NCBI GenBank assembly: GCA_001577215.1
Contig: LSCC01000018.1
Span: 1 to 31,320 of the forward strand
Reading direction: 5' to 3'
DNA: 31,320 nt
Origin: Fidelibacterota bacterium TCS52
Lineage (GTDB): Bacteria; Fidelibacterota; Fidelibacteria; Fidelibacterales; Fidelibacteraceae
Positions 1 through 9,229 of this stretch are shown here, piece by piece. Every line of letters starts with the position of its first letter. The first letter of the stretch is position 1. The notes below the pieces were generated by a model that saw nothing but the letters and a program-made list of their open reading frames with translations, did not search any database and was not told the origin of the DNA. The position numbers and the translations under genes are program-made.

Positions 1-197
1 GAAGCACCATCAAGTTCTTCCATAGCCTTTTCAGCTTCAGCTTCTTTTTTCATTTCAATGAATCCAAAACCTTTAGATCTTCTTGTTTCTCGATCAATTA
101 TTAATGTTGCTTTTGTTACTTCACCAAATTCTACGAACAATTGTTTTAGTTCTTCTTCTGTCACATCGTATGACAAATTTCCTACATAGATATTCAT
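1..197 (-). CDS. RRM-domain RNA-binding protein (5' part, cut by window edge)
   Basis: Read on the minus strand, the first 65 codons begin MNIYVGNLSYDVTEEELKQL and continue through RSKGFGFIEM. These are the RNP2 (IYVGNL) and RNP1 (KGFGFIEM) signatures of a single RNA recognition motif. Small bacterial RRM proteins bind single-stranded RNA and are often cold-inducible or post-transcriptional regulators; which applies here is not visible. The start is ATG at 197-195, with a good Shine-Dalgarno (GAGGAGA) a few bases upstream. The 3' part lies outside the window, so total length is unknown. It diverges from the RdgB gene across a 486-base AT-rich spacer and has two inverted repeats in its leader (232-267 and 271-287). 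Family assignment is secure; cellular role is not known. Confidence 0.92.
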   Translation of the reverse strand, partial: MNIYVGNLSYDVTEEELKQLFVEFGEVTKATLIIDRETRRSKGFGFIEMKKEAEAEKAMEELDGA

Positions 198-231
198 CTA
201 TTCTCCTCAAATTCTCGCGTTTTAAAATTGC

Positions 232-267
232 ACTATCGAAAAACCAAACGCAAAAGTAATCGATAGT
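232..267. repeat. 8-bp inverted repeat in the RRM gene leader
   Basis: ACTATCGA at 232-239 and TCGATAGT at 260-267 are perfect reverse complements separated by 20 bases. They lie 35-70 bases upstream of the RRM start codon, so they may form an RNA stem in its 5' untranslated region or an operator. The spacer contains TACTTTTG (minus strand, 258-251), which fits the Bacteroidota -7 box pattern TAnnTTTG. A single match in AT-rich DNA is weak evidence for a promoter. Confidence 0.4.
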
Positions 268-270
268 TTT

Positions 271-287
271 TTGCCAACTATTGGCAA
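271..287. repeat. 7-bp palindrome with 3-base loop (TTGCCAA-CTA-TTGGCAA)
   Basis: This is a perfect inverted repeat in the divergent spacer between the RRM gene and rdgB. On the plus strand it is followed by TATATTTTTTT, which resembles a terminator, but no plus-strand gene ends here. It is therefore more likely a protein-binding site or part of the RRM-gene leader. The rest of the spacer, about 300-683, is AT-rich and I see no gene or clear site in it. Confidence 0.35.
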
Positions 288-683
288 TATATTTTTTTAC
301 ACATAATAAATATTTCGAACATATAATTATGTATTATGATTTTGTTTAATATAAGAAATTGCTTCAACATAGACGAAAAATTTATAAATTCCCTCTATGT
401 GATAATAATGTATTTATATAGAAATTATCAGTATGCAAAAAAAATAAAACCGAAATTTTATTAATCGTGTATTTTTGCTGTTTATTTTTTATAATTTATT
501 TGTTCCTTTAATTTCTCTTTCCAATCCAATACCATATATTATAAAAAGATAATACTAATGTCAAGTAAAATATTCAATTTTATTTGATATTCTCAAATAA
601 ATATATTTTTTTTGCTATAATAAATAAATATTAATATATTTTACCTTATTGAAAGCAATTACGATTATATTGAAAATAGGAAT

Positions 684-1274
684 ATGAAAAAAAAATTAGT
701 ATTAGCTACACATAATAGAGATAAAATTAAGGAAATAAAAAATAAATTAGGGAATGATATTATCATTTTAACAATTGATGATTTTGATAACATTCCAGAA
801 GTGATTGAAGATGGTGAAACATTAGAGCAAAACGCTATTAAAAAAGCGAAAATAGTTTATGAACATACAAAATTACCAACAGTTGCTGATGACACCGGTT
901 TATTTGTTGATGCTTTAAATGGGAAACCTGGAATATATTCAAGTAGATTTGCAGGAGAGTGTGCAACTTACGATGAAAATGTTAAGAAATTGTTAGATGA
1001 ATTAAAAAATGTTTCATGGGAACAAAGAGATGCTAAATTTATTACAGTTATAGCATATTATGTTAACAAATCAAAGTGGACAGTAAAGGGAAAAGTTGAA
1101 GGAAAAATAACCCAAAAAAAAAGAGGAAAGAATGGATTTGGTTATGATCCGGTTTTTTATTATGAGGAGTTAGGTAAAACATTTTCAGAAATGAGTTTAG
1201 ATAAAAAAAATAAAATTAGTCATCGTGCAAACGCATTAAAAAAATTCATAGAACAATACAAAAAAATAAATTAA
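684..1274 (+). CDS. rdgB: RdgB/HAM1-family XTP/dITP diphosphatase
   Basis: This enzyme hydrolyses non-canonical purine nucleoside triphosphates (ITP, dITP, XTP) to monophosphate plus pyrophosphate in the cytoplasm, keeping deaminated bases out of DNA and RNA. The 196-residue length is normal for the family. Visible signatures are the N-terminal LATHNRDKIKEI substrate loop, ADDTGLFVDALNGKPGIYSSR in the middle (catalytic Asp region), and the C-terminal GKNGFGYDPVFY followed by SHRANAL, which bind base and phosphate. The start ATG follows a weak AGGA. The gene stands alone: 130 bases separate it from the secretion operon downstream, and the upstream gene is divergent. Assignment is confident on conserved motifs. 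Confidence 0.95.
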   Translation: MKKKLVLATHNRDKIKEIKNKLGNDIIILTIDDFDNIPEVIEDGETLEQNAIKKAKIVYEHTKLPTVADDTGLFVDALNGKPGIYSSRFAGECATYDENVKKLLDELKNVSWEQRDAKFITVIAYYVNKSKWTVKGKVEGKITQKKRGKNGFGYDPVFYYEELGKTFSEMSLDKKNKISHRANALKKFIEQYKKIN

Positions 1275-1404
1275 ATTATTAGTTAGTTGAAATGGAAAAT
1301 AATTATTATATTATTTATAAAAAATTAAGGAGTGAATATTAGACCAAGTTGTTAAAGAGGGAGTAAAATAGAATTCAAAATTATAATGTTGAATAAAATA
1401 TAAT

Positions 1405-4400
1405 TTGAAGAAAATATTGCTGACAATTGGTCTATTAACATTTTTCATTAATTTGTCGTTTGGACAGAATGAAAATAGTTCTTTTGGTATTAAATATTCA
1501 TACCGACCAGCTGGTGTTATGCCAATATTATTTTCGTCTCCTTCAGGATTTGAAAAATATAAATTAGATACAAAAAATCCATTCTCAGTTGCTATGCCAA
1601 AATTAGTTAATGATATAAAATTATTTCAATTGACAAATGATAAAGGTAATGTTTTGATCCAATATGAGAAAATTGGAGATTATTATGTAAGCATACCTTC
1701 ATATATTTTTCTAAGTGATTACTATAAATTAAAATTAGATTATGTAAAAAAACAAGAATGGAACAATAAAATTGTTAAGGAAATTACAAAAGAAAAAAAG
1801 GATGCGAGTGGTGGAGCATTCGAAATCGGTGCCGATATTGCCGGACAAAGAGTATCACTAAGAGTTAATGGAAATATAACAATTTCAGGAAAGTATAATA
1901 ATCAAAGTCAATCCACCAGATATACAACATCACAAGAAGCAGCTAAATCAGATAATTTTATTCTTGATCAAACACAAAGTTTTAATATCGAAGGGAGAAT
2001 TGGTGATAGAATAAGCATGAAAGTTCACCAAGATAGCGAGAATAGTTTTGATTTTGAGAATCAATTAAAAATATTCTATACCGGAAAAGAAGATGAAATT
2101 GTGCAAAGAATAGATGCAGGAAATATTGGTTTATCTTTACCAGCAACAAAGTTTGTAAGTGGTAAAGCATCAAATAGTGGTTTATATGGAATTAAGGCAT
2201 TTATGAAATTGGGACCTGTGGATTTAACAACTATTTTATCAGTTGAAAAAGGCCAGAGTAAAGAAAAAACTTGGGGCGGTGGCAGCGAAGGAAGTGTTAT
2301 TAAAAAATATGATTATGATTATATTAAAGATACATATTTTTATCTCCACGATTTCTATCGTAATCAATTATATCCTTTAGATGGAAGAGAATTTAGATTT
2401 AATCCAAATAAAGTAATTACTGATTTTTATTTATATATTTCTTGTAGAGAAACAGAGCAATCTGCCTTTAATGCAGTTGCTTATGTTGATCCATCAGATA
2501 CCTCAAGCTATCCGAATGAAGCAGAAAAATTATTTTTTAGAAAATTAGAACCAAAAGATTATGAGTTGAAATCAGAAATGGGAATTGTTAAAATAAAAAC
2601 AAGTTTTACACAGGAAAAAGTTTTAGCAGTGGCTTATCGGACAGATGATGGATCTGAGATAGGCGATGTTGTAGAATCTATGGATGAATATCCTCAAAAA
2701 TTAAAAATGATAAGGCACAGTTCACCTTTACCACAATATGAAACCTGGAATTTAGAACTAAAAAATGTATATAATCTTGGAGCAAAAGATATAAACAAAG
2801 ATGGTTTTGACTTAAAAATATATTATAATAATGGAAGTGTTAAACAAGACGGAAATGAAAATTGGTCATCTTTTTTACAATTATTTGGGCTGGATAAAGA
2901 TGATGATAGTCATTCAGGTAATCCGAATGGGCAAATAGATGTTGAAGATAATTCAAATGTTGTAAAATTGTTCGATGGTGAATTATGGCTACCATTTACA
3001 TATCCATTTGAAGCAGCAACTGTAGCGAATAATGATAATAATGGATACTACAATGAAGAATTAAACAAAGATACAACATTATCATCTTCATTATTGTATC
3101 ATGGTGATAGAGCATCCATTACCGATATTCAGAACGAAAGTAAATTTATCATAGAAACTACATATAAAAATAGAAGTGATTTTATACAATTAAATGATAT
3201 GATGATAATTGAAGGTAGTGAAGAAATTACAATGAGTGGACAGAAATTATCAAAAGGAATTGATTATGAAATTGATTACTTTGCCGGTTCAGTACAATTA
3301 ACGAGTTCAAAAGCAAAAAATCCCAATGGAAAGTTAAAGATCACATACGATGCTCAACAACTATTTCAATTAGATAAAAAAACAATAGCAGGAATGAGAG
3401 CAGAATATAAGTTTGGTAATAATTCGTTTTTAGGCGGAACATTTATGTATTATAATAAATCCTCTTTAGACGACCAAGTTCGAATAGGTGAAGAACCATT
3501 TAAAAATTATATTTGGGATTTTAATGGACGAGTCAGTTATGATCTTGATTGGATGACTTGGGCAATAAATGCCTTGCCACTTATTAGAACAGATAGTAAG
3601 AGCTCAATTAAAATAGATGGAGAAGTGGCTCAAATTATTCCCAATTCTAATACAATTAGTAATGAAGATACAGGTGATCCTAATGGAGTAGCTAAAATAG
3701 ATGATTTTGAAGGAGTTAAAAGAGTTACTTCGATGGGAATTATGTATAAAAGCTGGAAAAGAGCAAGTAAGCCAACTAATACATTTTTTGATCATACTTT
3801 TCAAGAAAGAGGATTTCTATTTTGGTATAATCCATACAATAAAATTGATGTAAGGAATATTTGGCCAAATAAAGAGACAAGTAATACTGAGGATAATGGT
3901 ATTAATATTCTCAATATTGTATTAGATCCGGAAGTAAATGGAATTACTGGGAATGAAACAAAAGTAGATCCTAGACAGACATGGGGCGGTATTATGAAAC
4001 CATTATATTCCGGTTCATATAATCAAACCAAAAGTAAATATATTGAAATTTGGGCAAAGGGAGAAACAGGAACGATTCAAATTGATATTGGAAGAGTTAG
4101 CGAGGATGTTGATAACGATGGTGTTTTGGATACAGAAGATGGATGTGATATTTTAATAAAGGAAATGAAAAATGATATAATTGATGAAAAAGGTGGAAGG
4201 ACAGAAGATATTGGAATAAATTTACTAACAGATGTTGAAGAAGAAGAATTGGGATGGGATCCAAAAATTGATAATTTTATTAGAGATAGTGAAAATCAAA
4301 ATAGTAGCAATGCTGAATATCGTTATTATAATGGTACTGAAAATAATGCCGAAGAGACAAATAATTATCCAGATACAGAGGATTTAAACAGAAATGCTAA

Positions 4401-7400
4401 AGTAGATGTTTTAAATGATTATTTCACTTATGAACTAAATCTTGAATCAAATCCTTGGATTATTTCAGAAACTGAGACAGAAAATGGAGTTAAAACAGGT
4501 TGGAAATTATATAGAATACCACTAAATAAAGCTGTTGATTCTGTTGGAAACGCTAATTTAGCTCACGTGGAATTTATGAGATTATCTTTTGGTAATGTTA
4601 TGAAACAGGATACCGTACAACTTGCTTCGGCAGCAATTGTAGGAAATGAATGGCAAGAAATTGGTGTCACAGATACTATCTCTACAAAATATCATAAAGA
4701 TGATGATATGTTTGCTATTACAGTTGTTAACTCAGAAGAAAATGCTGAATATGAATCTCCGGAAGGTGTGCAAGGTAAATTAGATAAAATAAATAATATT
4801 CGAGCAAAGGAACAATCATTATGTTTGAAATTGAATGGTTTGCCATCTGGACAAGAAGCAGCAGCAGAAAAATTATTATATAAAGATATAGATCTTTTAA
4901 TGTATAAGCAGTTGAAAATGTATATTCATGGTGATGATAATTTACCAAGTGAAGATACGCCAATAAATGTAAGTATTAGATTGGGAAGAATAATAAATAA
5001 TAATTTTGAATATTATGAGGTAGAAACGCCGGTTTATAATGGATGGGATACTAGAAATGAAATATTATTGGATTTTGAAAAATTAGCAGAATTGAAAATA
5101 AAAAGCGAGTTTGATGGTGAAGTTTTTAGAAATCCGGAAACTGGTGTTAGAGAATATCATCTTGTGGATGAAGAAACCGGAGAATTTACGGGTCAAATAT
5201 ATAGAATTGTAGGGAATCCAGCATTATCAAGATTAAAAAAACTTATTGTAACAGTAAAAAATAATGATTCATTTCAAAGTTATACCGGTGATATTTGGTT
5301 AGATGAATTGCGAGTTAGTGATACGAAAAATAAAAAAGGAATGGCTATTCGTGGAAGAGTAGATATGAAATTTGCTGATGTTGCCAGTGTAAATGTCAAT
5401 GCTCAAAAAAGAGATGCTGAATTTTACGCAGTAAATAGAAAAGATGCCGGAAGTTCTGGAAGTCAAAATGATAGTAAGTCATTCAATATTTCCACGAATA
5501 TTAAGCCAAGCAAATTATTACCAAAAAAATGGGGTGTTTCACTGCCAGTATCAGTAAACTATTCTGAATCAGAAAGATCACCTAAATATTTTCCAGGTAG
5601 TGATATAATCTTATTAGAGGTTCCTGATAGTGTAAAAGATTTATCAACAAGGAGATCTTATAGTATATCAATTAGTAAAAATACTGATACGGATTCATGG
5701 TTGATGAAAAATACATTGGAAGCGGTTAAATTAGATTTTAGTGCTACCAATAATGAAAAGAGTAGTTTTAATACTAAAAAAGACAAGCGAATCAACTACA
5801 ATGGGAAAATCAGTTATAAATTAAATTTTGAAAAGGGTGATGGTATCTCTTTCTTAAAATGGGTACCAATTTTTGGCAAGAAACTTGAAGATAAAAAATT
5901 CTATTGGAAACCAGATAATATTTCATTGAATATGAATATGAAGGAATCACAAAGAGATATTACTAAAAGGATAAACCCTGATTCTACGACTACGACTCAA
6001 AATTTTGACATGAACCGTAATTCAAGTATTAATTATAATCCATTTGATAATTTGTCTATGAAATATAAACGTGGTTTACATTCAAATTTAAAGAATTATC
6101 TTGATGATAAAACAAAATTATTTACAAAATTTACTCCCGGATATGTAAATAAAATATCCGAATCATTTTCTACTGGATACAAACTAAATTTGACTAATTG
6201 GTTTTCACCTAAATTAAATTATAGTACATCTTATTCATATAATAAACCACTTGATAAAAATTATGCTTCTACATCCAATGCACGAAAAATAAGTACAAAT
6301 TTTCAATTGGATTTTGTTAAAATATTAGATTCATTTAAAAAAACTGAAAGTAAAGATAAAAGTAGTAAAAAATCTCAAAATGCTACTAGGCGTTATAGAC
6401 CTCCAAATGTTAGAAATCAAAATAGTAATAATAAAAAAACAGAGAAAGAAAATAAAAAAGATACCGAAAAAAAGAAAAAGCTAAATCTTTTTGCAATACT
6501 TAAAAAAGGAATCGGAAAAATTGATCCAATTTCGATATCAATGTCTGAAACAAAAAATATTAATAATGTAGGCGTGATTTTGTATGAAGATTCGTTAGGG
6601 CATGGGCAAACCAGAGTTAACCCTTTGTACCGTTTCGGATTATCTGAAATTCCGTCTGATTCTACATCAACAGATAAAGGAGAATATACATTAGGTAAGA
6701 GAGTTTCTCAAAATTTGTCAATAAATTCGGGGGTAAAAATTACTAAAAATTTATCAACAAGTTTAAATTTTAAAGTTGATTTAAGTAATAATTATTCTAA
6801 GGGAAGCATCTATAAAAATATGACTATTAGTTATTTTCCATCGGGAAAAAAAGGTAATGAAGGATTTCCAATGCCAAATTGGAACGTCTCTTGGAAAGGA
6901 TTAGAATCGGTAAAATTTATAAATAAAATATTTAAGAATTTATCTATCAGTCATGGGTATTCCGGAGGTAAGCAAATTAGTATAAAGGATACTACAGAAA
7001 CCGGTTCAAAATATTCACAGAATTTTAGTCCACTTGTTCAAATAAATATGACATTCAAAGGAGATATTCGATCAAATCTAGGATTTTCAAGGAGTCTATC
7101 TATAAATAATGGTAGTGGTGACACAAGACAAAACATTTCCGAAAATGCTAATTTATCCATTTCCTATAGTTATAGCGGTGGAATGAACATTCCAATTCCT
7201 TTTATGAAAGACCTCAATGTAACTAACAATATTACTTTCACTGTTAACGGTAGTTATGGTAAAAGTTATCAAAACAAATATACTCAAGCAGGAAATGATG
7301 AGAATTTTAATAAAAGAAAAAATTGGAAAATAAAAACGGATTTAAATTATCAATTTACAAAAAATATAAATGGTTCTGCTTTTTTTACTTATGGTGAATC

Positions 7401-7473
7401 AAAATTAGATGTTGGCCCTGATAGAGTTTCAAGAGATTATGGATTAAAAGTTAATATTAGAATTAGTGGATAA
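1405..7473 (+). CDS. sprA: SprA/Sov-type T9SS outer-membrane translocon protein
   Basis: This is a 2022-residue outer-membrane protein of the SprA family. In Bacteroidota, SprA (Sov) is the giant beta-barrel through which T9SS cargo crosses the outer membrane. Family-typical segments are KLGPVDLTTILSVEKGQSKE (about residues 265-285), the KDYELKSEMGIVKI region (about 390), and GVAKIDDFEGVKR preceded by NTISNEDTGDPN (about 750-780); the second half is rich in alternating beta-strand sequence. A signal peptide (residues 1-20) ends SFG, leaving Gln21 as the likely mature first residue. The start is TTG at 1405 with no clear Shine-Dalgarno; I chose it because the signal peptide begins there and no upstream in-frame ATG is usable. 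At 2022 residues it is somewhat shorter than the roughly 2400 usual in Bacteroidota. It heads a six-gene run, 18 bases before the glutaminyl cyclase gene. Confidence 0.9.
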   Translation: MKKILLTIGLLTFFINLSFGQNENSSFGIKYSYRPAGVMPILFSSPSGFEKYKLDTKNPFSVAMPKLVNDIKLFQLTNDKGNVLIQYEKIGDYYVSIPSYIFLSDYYKLKLDYVKKQEWNNKIVKEITKEKKDASGGAFEIGADIAGQRVSLRVNGNITISGKYNNQSQSTRYTTSQEAAKSDNFILDQTQSFNIEGRIGDRISMKVHQDSENSFDFENQLKIFYTGKEDEIVQRIDAGNIGLSLPATKFVSGKASNSGLYGIKAFMKLGPVDLTTILSVEKGQSKEKTWGGGSEGSVIKKYDYDYIKDTYFYLHDFYRNQLYPLDGREFRFNPNKVITDFYLYISCRETEQSAFNAVAYVDPSDTSSYPNEAEKLFFRKLEPKDYELKSEMGIVKIKTSFTQEKVLAVAYRTDDGSEIGDVVESMDEYPQKLKMIRHSSPLPQYETWNLELKNVYNLGAKDINKDGFDLKIYYNNGSVKQDGNENWSSFLQLFGLDKDDDSHSGNPNGQIDVEDNSNVVKLFDGELWLPFTYPFEAATVANNDNNGYYNEELNKDTTLSSSLLYHGDRASITDIQNESKFIIETTYKNRSDFIQLNDMMIIEGSEEITMSGQKLSKGIDYEIDYFAGSVQLTSSKAKNPNGKLKITYDAQQLFQLDKKTIAGMRAEYKFGNNSFLGGTFMYYNKSSLDDQVRIGEEPFKNYIWDFNGRVSYDLDWMTWAINALPLIRTDSKSSIKIDGEVAQIIPNSNTISNEDTGDPNGVAKIDDFEGVKRVTSMGIMYKSWKRASKPTNTFFDHTFQERGFLFWYNPYNKIDVRNIWPNKETSNTEDNGINILNIVLDPEVNGITGNETKVDPRQTWGGIMKPLYSGSYNQTKSKYIEIWAKGETGTIQIDIGRVSEDVDNDGVLDTEDGCDILIKEMKNDIIDEKGGRTEDIGINLLTDVEEEELGWDPKIDNFIRDSENQNSSNAEYRYYNGTENNAEETNNYPDTEDLNRNAKVDVLNDYFTYELNLESNPWIISETETENGVKTGWKLYRIPLNKAVDSVGNANLAHVEFMRLSFGNVMKQDTVQLASAAIVGNEWQEIGVTDTISTKYHKDDDMFAITVVNSEENAEYESPEGVQGKLDKINNIRAKEQSLCLKLNGLPSGQEAAAEKLLYKDIDLLMYKQLKMYIHGDDNLPSEDTPINVSIRLGRIINNNFEYYEVETPVYNGWDTRNEILLDFEKLAELKIKSEFDGEVFRNPETGVREYHLVDEETGEFTGQIYRIVGNPALSRLKKLIVTVKNNDSFQSYTGDIWLDELRVSDTKNKKGMAIRGRVDMKFADVASVNVNAQKRDAEFYAVNRKDAGSSGSQNDSKSFNISTNIKPSKLLPKKWGVSLPVSVNYSESERSPKYFPGSDIILLEVPDSVKDLSTRRSYSISISKNTDTDSWLMKNTLEAVKLDFSATNNEKSSFNTKKDKRINYNGKISYKLNFEKGDGISFLKWVPIFGKKLEDKKFYWKPDNISLNMNMKESQRDITKRINPDSTTTTQNFDMNRNSSINYNPFDNLSMKYKRGLHSNLKNYLDDKTKLFTKFTPGYVNKISESFSTGYKLNLTNWFSPKLNYSTSYSYNKPLDKNYASTSNARKISTNFQLDFVKILDSFKKTESKDKSSKKSQNATRRYRPPNVRNQNSNNKKTEKENKKDTEKKKKLNLFAILKKGIGKIDPISISMSETKNINNVGVILYEDSLGHGQTRVNPLYRFGLSEIPSDSTSTDKGEYTLGKRVSQNLSINSGVKITKNLSTSLNFKVDLSNNYSKGSIYKNMTISYFPSGKKGNEGFPMPNWNVSWKGLESVKFINKIFKNLSISHGYSGGKQISIKDTTETGSKYSQNFSPLVQINMTFKGDIRSNLGFSRSLSINNGSGDTRQNISENANLSISYSYSGGMNIPIPFMKDLNVTNNITFTVNGSYGKSYQNKYTQAGNDENFNKRKNWKIKTDLNYQFTKNINGSAFFTYGESKLDVGPDRVSRDYGLKVNIRISG

Positions 7474-7491
7474 TATCTAAAGGTTAATGCA

Positions 7492-8406
7492 ATGAAAAAT
7501 AAAATAAAAATATTTATTATCTTCATTCTATTATTGTTTAATGGTATTATTTTTGGGGAAGCACCAATTTTTAGTGGTAATATAGCTTATCAGTATCTAA
7601 CCAAACAAACAAATTTTGGACCAAGAAATCCAGGCAGTAAAGGATATGAAAATTGTAAGAAATGGTTAATTGATTTTGCAGAAAAAAATAGCGATGAGGT
7701 TAAATTACAGAATTTTATTGGAAAAGATCCAAAATCAAAAAAACAAATTCCGATGACAAATATTATTGCTCGTTTTGATCCGAAAAATACGAAACGAATA
7801 ATGTTATCCGCTCACTGGGACACGCGCCCATGGGCAGATGAGGGAAATTACAAAAAAAACGAGCCAATTTCAGGTGCAAATGATGGTGCAAGTGGAGTAT
7901 CAGTTTTGCTTCATATTATGGAATTGTTAAATATGAATGATTTGAATTTTGGTATAGATATTGTATTTTGGGATGGGGAAGATTTAGGTCGTCCGGGACA
8001 TACTTATGAATTTTGTCAAGGATCACGATACTATTCGTTGCACATTATTAAACCAAAACCGCAAGAAGGAATTGTAATTGACATGATAGGTGATGCAGAC
8101 CTGAAAGTTTTTTTTGAAGGTAATTCTATGGTATTTAATCTTGACTTAATGATTGATATTTGGGATATTGCTTCAAAATTGAATTATGAAAAATATTTTA
8201 TTAAAAAATATGGACCAATAATGTATGATGATCATGTTCCACTGTCTTATATTGCCGGAATTCCTACAATAGATATTATTGATTTTAAATATCCTAATGA
8301 AAATACTAATTATTGGCATACTCATAATGATACAGCAGATAAATGTACACCAAAAAGTTTAAAGATTATAGGTGATATTTTAATTTATTGGTTGTATAAT
8401 AGATAA
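7492..8406 (+). CDS. Glutaminyl-peptide cyclotransferase-like M28 metalloenzyme
   Basis: This 304-residue secreted protein has the M28 zinc fold of glutaminyl cyclases, which convert N-terminal Gln to pyroglutamate. Visible residues are H108 in SAHWDTRP, D131 in SGANDGASG, E163-D164 in FWDGEDLG, D247-H248 in YDDHVPL and H276 in NYWHTHND. By comparison with animal and bacterial glutaminyl cyclases, D131, D164 and H276 would hold the zinc, with E163 as catalytic acid/base. An N-terminal hydrophobic signal (residues 4-22) exports it. The start ATG follows AAAGG. It lies between SprA and a lipoprotein with 17-18 base gaps, so is probably cotranscribed. In Bacteroidota this enzyme acts on Gln exposed by signal peptidase I, and SprA itself ends its signal peptide just before Gln. 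An aminopeptidase role cannot be excluded, but the DGED and YWHT motifs favour cyclase. Confidence 0.85.
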   Translation: MKNKIKIFIIFILLLFNGIIFGEAPIFSGNIAYQYLTKQTNFGPRNPGSKGYENCKKWLIDFAEKNSDEVKLQNFIGKDPKSKKQIPMTNIIARFDPKNTKRIMLSAHWDTRPWADEGNYKKNEPISGANDGASGVSVLLHIMELLNMNDLNFGIDIVFWDGEDLGRPGHTYEFCQGSRYYSLHIIKPKPQEGIVIDMIGDADLKVFFEGNSMVFNLDLMIDIWDIASKLNYEKYFIKKYGPIMYDDHVPLSYIAGIPTIDIIDFKYPNENTNYWHTHNDTADKCTPKSLKIIGDILIYWLYNR

Positions 8407-8423
8407 TAGAGAAAAGGAAATAT

Positions 8424-9212
8424 ATGGAAATAAATAGAAAAATATTGATATTAATTTTTACCATGTTTATCTTTTATAGTTGTGGACCGGAAGCACCAAA
8501 AGAAGATGATGAAGTTTATAATATTCCTGAATTATCAGAATCAGAAATACTATATAATCAAAATCTGAAACAGATACATTTACAAACTTATGTAAATGAT
8601 AATTCGGTTGGATCAATGCAATATGTTTCAGCAGATATTTATTATCCTAAATCAGATACTGTCTCCATTAAAGTTACATTAAATGATTCAGGTGTAAATG
8701 GCGATCAAATTCCCAATGATCAATATTTTGGATTTACTTATGATCCTATTTTACCTGATAAGCCACTTGGAATTTTAAAAGCTGTTTTTAATGCTCGAGA
8801 TAGCGATAATAATAATGCTGAAATTGCTGTAGATTCAATAGTATTTGATTTGAACTATGCACCAGAAATTAAAAATATTGATGCACCAGATTCGGTTAAA
8901 CGTCCTTCTTCCGGAGAAGAATATGTTTACATTCATGTTACTGTAAGCGACACAAATGGTTTAGATGATATTCAAAAGGTTTATTTTCAAGTTGAAGATA
9001 ATGATGATCCCGGAAATTGGAGTGATGAATTTTTATTATTTGATAATGGAAATGAGGAATATAATGATAATGTTTCCGGTGACGGTATTTTCTCAGGCGG
9101 ATTTTCAATTAATGAAAATAATAAATTAGCTCCAAATTATTTTAGGTACATTGCGATTGATTATTCTGAAGAGCAGAGTGAAATAGTCAAAGATACAATT
9201 ATTGTTTATTGA
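8424..9212 (+). CDS. Predicted surface lipoprotein with Ig-like domains
   Basis: I do not recognise a named family. The 262-residue protein has a short hydrophobic signal ending FYSC (Cys20), a lipobox for lipidation by Lgt and cleavage by LspA. The Cys is followed by an acidic stretch (KEDDE at residues 26-30) that resembles the lipoprotein export signal of Bacteroidota. The rest is soluble and beta-rich, with two repeat-like modules: VNGDQIPNDQYFGF (about residue 92) and DNVSGDGIFSGGF (about 214). These look like the Asp-rich turns of Ig-like or choice-of-anchor domains. ATG is preceded by AAAAGGAAA. It is the third gene of the SprA operon, 17 bases from each neighbour. That position suggests an accessory or cargo-attachment role in secretion; this is inference. 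Confidence 0.75.
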   Translation: MEINRKILILIFTMFIFYSCGPEAPKEDDEVYNIPELSESEILYNQNLKQIHLQTYVNDNSVGSMQYVSADIYYPKSDTVSIKVTLNDSGVNGDQIPNDQYFGFTYDPILPDKPLGILKAVFNARDSDNNNAEIAVDSIVFDLNYAPEIKNIDAPDSVKRPSSGEEYVYIHVTVSDTNGLDDIQKVYFQVEDNDDPGNWSDEFLLFDNGNEEYNDNVSGDGIFSGGFSINENNKLAPNYFRYIAIDYSEEQSEIVKDTIIVY

Positions 9213-9229
9213 TGTAAGGAGTTTGAAGT

